Assembly (NCBI GenBank): GCA_021810985.1
Contig: JAJZQA010000162.1
Coordinates: 1 to 6,236, forward strand
Length of the DNA stretch: 6,236 nt
Source: Deltaproteobacteria bacterium
GTDB lineage: Bacteria > Desulfobacterota > Desulfuromonadia > Geobacterales > Geobacteraceae
Reading direction: 5' to 3'
The notes beneath the pieces are model-generated. The model worked only from the letters and a program-made list of their open reading frames with translations. It was not told the origin of the DNA and did not search any database. Position numbers and translations under genes: made by a program. Of this stretch, positions 1 through 4,133 are shown one piece after another. Position 1 is the first letter of the stretch, and the number at the start of each line of letters is the position of its first letter.

Positions 1-389
1 CTATCGCTTTTCTGGAAGACCAATCATTATCACCCATCACCCGATTACGCAACTGCCTGGAAAGTCTCGCGGCACGCTTTGAAGACAACAATTGCAGTAT
101 CGGCTGCCTTGTCGCGAACATGGGCCAGGAACTCGCCGACCAAGACGAAGAATTCCGGGGGAAACTTGCGGGAATCTTTACAACCTGGAGCGGGTATTTT
201 GAAAAATGTCTCCGTGAAGCACGGGAACAGGGGGAAATTCCGGACACTATTTCACCGGAACACACCGCCCAGTTTTTCCTGTCCGGCTTCGAAGGCGCCC
301 TGCTGGTCTCCAAGGTCCTGAAATCACCCGCGCCACTTCGGAATTTTATCACCATTTTTTTCGACCAACTGCTCCGTCAGAAGCCCTGA
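1..389 (+). CDS. TetR/AcrR-family transcriptional regulator, C-terminal part (5' end outside window)
   Basis: The frame is open from base 3 (bases 1-2 belong to a cut codon) to the TGA at 387-389, giving 128 residues without a start. The visible part is the ligand-binding and dimerisation half of a TetR-type repressor. Its block GCLVANMGQELADQDEEFR, then a helix with TTWSGYFEKCLREAREQGEIP, then a helix containing AQFFLSGFEGALLVSKV, matches the C-terminal architecture common in TetR regulators of the AcrR/NemR style. The N-terminal helix-turn-helix lies upstream of the window, so the DNA target cannot be judged. Such proteins usually repress a neighbouring enzyme or efflux gene and release DNA on binding a small hydrophobic or electrophilic ligand; the ligand here is unknown. 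An internal ATG at 120 gives an 89-residue ORF but would cut the domain, and the homologous pattern clearly continues upstream of it. The gene lies 49 bp before the next plus-strand gene, so the two may be co-transcribed. Confidence 0.85.
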   Translation, partial: IAFLEDQSLSPITRLRNCLESLAARFEDNNCSIGCLVANMGQELADQDEEFRGKLAGIFTTWSGYFEKCLREAREQGEIPDTISPEHTAQFFLSGFEGALLVSKVLKSPAPLRNFITIFFDQLLRQKP

Positions 390-425
390 CCACGCTTCCG
401 GCACCGTTTACACACCTTTATCATC

Positions 426-433
426 AGAGAGGA
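426..433 (+). promoter_or_regulatory. Shine-Dalgarno of the 211-residue gene
   Basis: AGAGAGGA with a GAGG core at 429-432, six bases before the ATG at 439. It supports that start codon. Confidence 0.7.
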
Positions 434-438
434 CTGGC

Positions 439-1074
439 ATGGAAAACAAAAAAGACCCACGACTCGCGGATCTCCCCCCTGAGGAAGAACTCGTTACCAT
501 CACGCTTGCCCCGACAGCTGAACAGATTTCCCGCCTCTGCACAGTGATGCATAACCGCTGCCATGTAAAGGTTGAGTGCGGAAAACCCCTGAGTGATCTG
601 CTTTACAACCAGTTTCAAATCCCCTTCGAGTATGTCCGGGTAGAAATCAAGGTTATCTTCCTGGAATGTAGCCCGGTGGACAATCTTGACACCGCGATAA
701 TCAAGGACGGCGCAACTCTCGCACTCTCCGCCGCCATGCCCGGATTGGTAGGAGCGGCAATGCGGAGGGACGGGGAACTCAACTGGATGCGAAGCGGAAT
801 TTCCTACCAGGAAGGTGAAACCGAACATCGAGTGGAACCTGGCTTAATCAAGATAAAACTTTTCAACAAGGTCATGGCCGACCTTGGAGAATCATTTCTA
901 CGCCGGGGCGTGTACCTTCAGTCAAAATACCTTTCCGAATTTTTGACACGATTTACCCCGGATTTCTGGAACGAAGGCATAACTATCACGAAAAACGGCG
1001 AAACGATTTCCAGCGATGAATTAATAAGCTTCGTTAAAGACCGCGGACAATGGCTGCGGCTGCTCATCATCTGA
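439..1074 (+). CDS. conserved-looking hypothetical protein, 211 residues, possible MoaD/ThiS-like stretch
   Basis: I do not recognise a named family. The start ATG has a good Shine-Dalgarno six bases upstream, and the TGA at 1072-1074 ends a protein with no signal peptide or membrane helix, so it is probably cytoplasmic. Residues about 41-105 read like a beta-grasp (ubiquitin/MoaD/ThiS-like) layout: a strand with CHVKVECGKPL, a DLL helix, a strand VEIKVIFLE, then PVDNLDTAIIKDGATLALSAAMPGL. In MoaD and ThiS the corresponding end is an acidic-Gly turn, a hydrophobic strand and a terminal Gly-Gly. Here the chain continues instead (LVGAAMRRDG) into a further 100 residues rich in charged helices. 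The similarity is by eye and is an inference; the missing terminal Gly-Gly argues against a sulfur-carrier role. The C-terminal part (KVMADLGESFLRRGVYLQSKYLSEFL, then a short strand pair) is unassigned. Its position 49 bp behind the TetR gene suggests shared transcription. Confidence 0.8.
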   Translation: MENKKDPRLADLPPEEELVTITLAPTAEQISRLCTVMHNRCHVKVECGKPLSDLLYNQFQIPFEYVRVEIKVIFLECSPVDNLDTAIIKDGATLALSAAMPGLVGAAMRRDGELNWMRSGISYQEGETEHRVEPGLIKIKLFNKVMADLGESFLRRGVYLQSKYLSEFLTRFTPDFWNEGITITKNGETISSDELISFVKDRGQWLRLLII

Positions 1075-1094
1075 GAACGTCAAATAATCGTCTT

Positions 1095-1150
1095 TGCTGA
1101 CGTGGGCACAGGTCTTCCGGAATCCGGCAAGGGCTATGCCCACGTCAGCA
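1095..1150. repeat. perfect 14-bp inverted repeat with nested inner hairpin
   Basis: TGCTGACGTGGGCA at 1095-1108 is the exact reverse complement of TGCCCACGTCAGCA at 1137-1150. The 28-base interior holds a second, smaller hairpin: CTTCCGG (1114-1120), loop AAT, then CCGG-C-AAG (1124-1131) with one bulged C. It starts 20 bases after the stop of the 211-residue gene. There is no T run on either side, so it is not a canonical intrinsic terminator. It could protect the 3' end of the upstream mRNA, act as a Rho-dependent or structural end, or be a dispersed palindromic element. Confidence 0.85.
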
Positions 1151-1216
1151 ACCTTGCCCGCCCGAGTTCACCAGCAACACGTATCCACGCAAAAAATTCC
1201 CCCTGAGCAAGTTTCT

Positions 1217-1245
1217 TTGAAAAATTCGCAAAACATCTATATAGT
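1217..1245 (+). promoter_or_regulatory. predicted sigma-70-type promoter for the hybrid kinase gene
   Basis: TTGAAA (1217-1222) and TATAGT (1240-1245) are separated by 17 bases in an AT-rich stretch that stands out from its surroundings. Transcription would start near 1252, leaving a leader of about 100 bases before the kinase ATG at 1355. The overlapping hexamer TATATA at 1238 would give a 15-base spacer and is less likely. Prediction only. Confidence 0.5.
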
Positions 1246-1275
1246 GTTTATTCGCTTAAGCAGGAAGAGCTGAAA

Positions 1276-1338
1276 ATGGGAAGGGACCGCCGCTTGCCCA
1301 GGTCCGCAGCCAAAGCCTGCCGGCCATCTTCAACATAG
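1276..1338 (+). CDS. possible 20-codon leader ORF before the hybrid kinase
   Basis: An ATG at 1276 follows AGGAAG (1262-1267) by about eight bases and opens a 20-codon frame ending in TAG at 1336-1338, 16 bases before the kinase ATG. The peptide would be basic, with five Arg (residues 3, 5, 6, 9 and 16), one Lys, and a Cys at 15. The kinase start itself lacks an obvious Shine-Dalgarno, so ribosomes finishing this ORF could re-initiate there. A frame this short can arise by chance; there is no homology evidence. Confidence 0.3.
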   Translation: MGRDRRLPRSAAKACRPSST

Positions 1339-1354
1339 AGACAGATCCTGCCCT

Positions 1355-3493
1355 ATGGATTCGCAAATTCTGATCAGCCTCATAAACAACGCTGCCCTGC
1401 TTCTTGCCATGTGCATCGTCTACGATGCCCTTTCGGACAGAGAGGAAAAGGTCAAACCAGGCATTCGCCAGATACTCTCCGGCACGATACTTGGCGCCAT
1501 CTGCATTGCCGTCATGTTGAATCCGCTGCATTGGCAGCAGGGGATCTTCTTCGACACCCGTTCGGTACTCCTCTGCGTTGCGGGTCTCTTCTTCGCCCCC
1601 CTGTCCGCAATCATCACCATAGTCATGGCCGCCGCCTACCGCATTCACCTGGGCGGCACCGGCGTCTGGATGGGAGTAGCGGTGATTCTTGCCTCCGGCG
1701 GCATTGCCATGACTTGGAAATCCATGAGAAAGACCGCCTTGGAGACTATCTCGCTGGCGGAACTCTATGCACTGGGTCTGGTTGTTCACCTTGCCATGCT
1801 CGGACTCATGGTATTGCTGCCCGGTCCGATTGTCCTGCAAACCCTCGGGGAAATTGGCATTCCGGTGCTGGCCGTCTATCCCGCGGCTACGGCTCTGCTG
1901 GGGAAGATGATGGCCAACCGCCGGGCACGAAATCAAGCGGATTCGGCCCTGAAGGAAAGCGAGGAGCGCTGGCAATACGCCCTTGAAGGAAGCGGAGACG
2001 GGGTGTGGGACCGGGAGATTCAGACCGGCAAGGTTTTTTATTCCGATCAGTGGAAACGCATACTCGGATTTGCACGCAATGAAATCGCGCACACTCCGGA
2101 GGCATGGAAAGAGCTTATCCATCCTGACGACCGGGAAAAAGTTTTGGAAGAACTGCACCGGCATCAACGTGGTGAAACCCCGAAATATCTGGCGGAATAC
2201 CGAATCAGATGCAAAGACTCTTCCTACAAATGGATCTTGGCTCGGGGCAAGGTTACCGCCCGCGACCAGCAAGGAAACGCCCTCCGCATCGTCGGGACCC
2301 ATACCGACATCACTGATCGAAGGCTCCTTGAAGAACAGCTTCGCCAAGCTCAAAAGATGGAGGCTGTCGGACAGCTGGCGGGAGGGGTGGCTCACGATTT
2401 CAACAATATTCTCACCACCATCATCGGCCGCACCTACCTGCTCCAGAGCAAGCTGAGCAATCGTGAAGATTTGCTCGTCCATGTCGAACAGGTGGCCCTG
2501 GCCGCAGAAAGGGCAACCGCTCTAACCCAAGGGCTTCTCTCCTTCAGCCGCGAGCAGGTTCTGGAGCTGCGGCGGATCAGCCTAAACGAAACGGTTCGCA
2601 AAGCTTCAGACATTTTTTCACGACTGGTCAGGGAAGATATCGAAATCAGCATGCAGCTTTCCGAAAGGAATCCGGTGATCTGCGCTGATGAAAGCCAAAT
2701 GGTTCAGGTGCTCATGAACCTGGTTACGAATGCCAGGGATGCCATCGTGGGGACAGGAACGATCGGGATAACCACGGAAGCGGTCATTCTTGACCAACAC
2801 CTGCCGACGACGATCGGTGGCCCTATCCCCCCCGGCAGCTATGCCGCACTGTTCGTTACCGATACCGGCTCAGGGATGAACAGTGCAACACAGAAGAGGA
2901 TCTTCGAACCATTCTATACAACGAAGGAAGTCGGCAAAGGAACAGGCCTCGGTCTGTCGGTCGTGTATGGCATCATTGAACGGCATAACGGCTATATCAA
3001 TGTCCAAAGCGATCCCGGCAACGGCACAACTTTTTCCGTCTATCTCTCAGCCCTTGCGGAACAATCGGAACCGCAAACCGGCAGCATGGCCATGGCGGTC
3101 CCGAAAGGCCGGGGGACAATCCTCCTGGCGGAGGACGAAAACTCCGTTCGTCAGATACTGAAAACAATTCTCACGGAAAACGGTTACCGGGTCATCGAAG
3201 CGGTGAACGGGGTCGATGCTGTTCTCAAATTCTCCGAAAATCGCCATACAATCAACCTGGTACTCCTTGACGTCATTATGCCGAGGATGAATGGCCGGGA
3301 AGCCCGCGTAGAAATTCTGAAAATCCGCCGCGACGTGAAGGTCCTTTTCATGAGCGGTTATTCCGGTGACATTCTTGGCGAGGGAACACTCGAACAGGAG
3401 GATGTCGGTTTTATCCACAAACCGATCAACCCTCGTGAGATCATCCATCAACTGCGGGAAGCCTTGCCGGAGAGAAACGTGGAAGGTTCCTGA
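1355..3493 (+). CDS. membrane-bound hybrid sensor histidine kinase (5TMR-LYT-like/PAS/HisKA/HATPase/REC)
   Basis: 712 residues. The N-terminus has about six hydrophobic helices (near 4-24, 40-58, 69-95, 102-120, 138-156 and 164-184). The FDTRS (66-70) and YRIHLGG (95-101) motifs resemble the 5TMR-LYT membrane sensor module of LytS-type proteins. A PAS domain of the PAS_3 style follows (about 200-325, with HPDD at 256-259). The HisKA phosphoacceptor is H347 in GGVAHDFNN. The ATPase domain shows N455/N459 (N box), DTGSGM (503-508), FEPFYTTK and GKGTGLGL (527-534). The receiver domain (about 588-705) has E593/D594, phosphoacceptor D639, S667 and K689, so every catalytic residue looks intact. The protein should autophosphorylate on H347 and pass phosphate to D639, then probably through an Hpt protein elsewhere. 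The start is fixed by an in-frame stop at 1271 and by the need for the first helix; the Shine-Dalgarno is poor. No regulator gene is adjacent, so the pathway is unknown. The signal bound by the membrane or PAS domain cannot be read from the sequence. Confidence 0.95.
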   Translation: MDSQILISLINNAALLLAMCIVYDALSDREEKVKPGIRQILSGTILGAICIAVMLNPLHWQQGIFFDTRSVLLCVAGLFFAPLSAIITIVMAAAYRIHLGGTGVWMGVAVILASGGIAMTWKSMRKTALETISLAELYALGLVVHLAMLGLMVLLPGPIVLQTLGEIGIPVLAVYPAATALLGKMMANRRARNQADSALKESEERWQYALEGSGDGVWDREIQTGKVFYSDQWKRILGFARNEIAHTPEAWKELIHPDDREKVLEELHRHQRGETPKYLAEYRIRCKDSSYKWILARGKVTARDQQGNALRIVGTHTDITDRRLLEEQLRQAQKMEAVGQLAGGVAHDFNNILTTIIGRTYLLQSKLSNREDLLVHVEQVALAAERATALTQGLLSFSREQVLELRRISLNETVRKASDIFSRLVREDIEISMQLSERNPVICADESQMVQVLMNLVTNARDAIVGTGTIGITTEAVILDQHLPTTIGGPIPPGSYAALFVTDTGSGMNSATQKRIFEPFYTTKEVGKGTGLGLSVVYGIIERHNGYINVQSDPGNGTTFSVYLSALAEQSEPQTGSMAMAVPKGRGTILLAEDENSVRQILKTILTENGYRVIEAVNGVDAVLKFSENRHTINLVLLDVIMPRMNGREARVEILKIRRDVKVLFMSGYSGDILGEGTLEQEDVGFIHKPINPREIIHQLREALPERNVEGS

Positions 3494-3526
3494 TTCATCG
3501 GATCACAATGACTGCCGGACACAAGA

Positions 3527-3558
3527 GGGGGGCTGCGACACCACGCCGCACGCCCCCC
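3527..3558. terminator. GC-rich hairpin between convergent genes, probable bidirectional terminator
   Basis: GGGGGGC (3527-3533) plus TGCG (3534-3537) pairs with CGCA (3547-3550) and GCCCCCC (3552-3558). This gives an 11-bp stem with one bulged C (3551) and a 9-base loop. It lies 33 bases after the kinase stop and 38 bases after the RRM gene stop on the other strand. The T runs are poor on both sides (GTTTATC on plus, TCTTGTG on minus), so efficiency is uncertain. Confidence 0.5.
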
Positions 3559-3596
3559 ACGTTTATCAGCACAGAAAAATCATCTCCGCAATCCTG

Positions 3597-3920
3597 CTAT
3601 TTTCGCCCCGTGCCAAAACGGCCGCCACCAGCCGGTTTCCCGCGCTTTCCCGTGAATGGCCGCACGCTCGGTTTCTGGGGCCGGGCGATGCTTACCGCCA
3701 TGAGCCGGTCTCCCAACAGCGCCCCGTCCAGGGATTCGATTGCTTCCTTGAGCTCGTCCTCGTGTGCCATCCGCACATAAGCACATCCTTTTGAGGCGCC
3801 GGTTTCGCTGTCGGTGATAATATGGACGGAGGTGACGGTTCCAGCCACGGCAAAAATGCGACGCAAGTCATCCTCGGTTACATCATACGATAAATTCCCC
3901 ACATACAGCTCTTTCTTCAT
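3597..3920 (-). CDS. single-RRM RNA-binding protein with Gly/Arg-rich tail
   Basis: 107 residues, the usual size of bacterial RRM proteins (the cyanobacterial Rbp and deltaproteobacterial type). RNP2 is LYVGNL at 5-10 and RNP1 is KGCAYVRM at 44-51, inside a beta-alpha-beta-beta-alpha-beta RRM fold spanning about 3-80. The tail from residue 81 is basic and Gly-rich (GKRGKPAGGGRFGTGRK), like RGG tails that add non-specific RNA affinity. The start is well supported: AAAGGAGAA lies a few bases upstream on the minus strand. These proteins bind single-stranded RNA in the cytoplasm; in cyanobacteria several are cold-induced, but a role in this organism is not known. RNP1 normally carries an aromatic residue at its third position, which stacks on a base, and at its last position. 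Here these are Cys46 and Met51, an unusual change. The gene lies downstream of ppk on the same strand, separated by 213 bp with a hairpin and T run, so it may have its own promoter. Confidence 0.95.
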   Translation of the reverse strand: MKKELYVGNLSYDVTEDDLRRIFAVAGTVTSVHIITDSETGASKGCAYVRMAHEDELKEAIESLDGALLGDRLMAVSIARPQKPSVRPFTGKRGKPAGGGRFGTGRK

Positions 3921-3924
3921 GAAG

Positions 3925-3933
3925 TTCTCCTTT
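3925..3933 (-). promoter_or_regulatory. strong Shine-Dalgarno of the RRM gene
   Basis: AAAGGAGAA on the minus strand, with GGAG at 3930-3927, six bases before the ATG (3920-3918). It fixes the RRM start. Confidence 0.85.
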
Positions 3934-3957
3934 GGTCAGGCAGACCGCTTTTGACTC

Positions 3958-4001
3958 AAAAAAAGAAGGGCACGGCGTTTCCGCGGCGACACTCCCCCTT
4001 C
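3958..4001 (-). terminator. hairpin plus seven-T run: ppk terminator or leader attenuator of the RRM gene
   Basis: Read on the minus strand, GAAGGG (4001-3996) pairs with CCCTTC (3970-3965). An inner stem is closed by a GAAA tetraloop (GCG-GAAA-CGC, 3984-3975) and extended by CGC/GTG past a C-C mismatch, with an asymmetric bulge on the 5' side. Seven T (3964-3958) follow directly. This is the form of an intrinsic terminator. It is 133 bases past the ppk stop and 25 bases before the RRM Shine-Dalgarno. Where the RRM transcript starts decides whether it only ends ppk mRNA or also controls RRM expression. Confidence 0.6.
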
Positions 4002-4010
4002 CGGATTTCT

Positions 4011-4016
4011 ATCATA
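4011..4016 (-). promoter_or_regulatory. weak candidate -10 element for the RRM gene
   Basis: TATGAT on the minus strand (4016-4011), about 90 bases before the RRM start. No convincing -35 hexamer sits 16-18 bases upstream, so it would need an activator or another sigma factor. If used, transcripts would begin just ahead of the hairpin with the T run. The rest of the 213-bp gap between the two minus-strand genes shows no further gene. Confidence 0.25.
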
Positions 4017-4133
4017 CCTTGCCGGCCGCTTCCAGAGTAGCACTATTTTCCCGGGCAATCTTCCTACTATTTGTCAGCCTGGCAAGCTACGGTTTTCGCC
4101 TGCATCAAGGGAGTAACGTTTCCCCATCTTGTC

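Noticed and set aside
424..828. 134-codon minus-strand frame opposite the 211-residue gene
   Set aside because: The plus-strand gene has a Shine-Dalgarno and a coherent protein; the antisense frame has neither a ribosome site nor a recognisable fold.
1124..1140. Possible sigma-54 promoter (GG at 1126-1127 and GC at 1138-1139, ten bases apart)
   Set aside because: Only the GG/GC pair fits; the flanking bases match the consensus poorly and the site is explained by the inverted repeat.
1256..2482. 408-codon open frame on the minus strand antisense to the hybrid kinase
   Set aside because: It covers the kinase promoter, leader and N-terminal half in antisense, and its translation shows no domain. 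The kinase frame has complete, ordered motifs.
3366..3794. Plus-strand frames of 90 and 142 codons across the end of the kinase and the RRM gene
   Set aside because: They overlap the receiver domain or run antisense to the well-supported RRM gene, and their translations are Pro/Arg/Ser-rich noise.
4109..4124. Small hairpin GGGA...TCCC just after the ppk1 stop
   Set aside because: The stem is only four pairs and no T run follows on the minus strand, so it is too weak to call a terminator.
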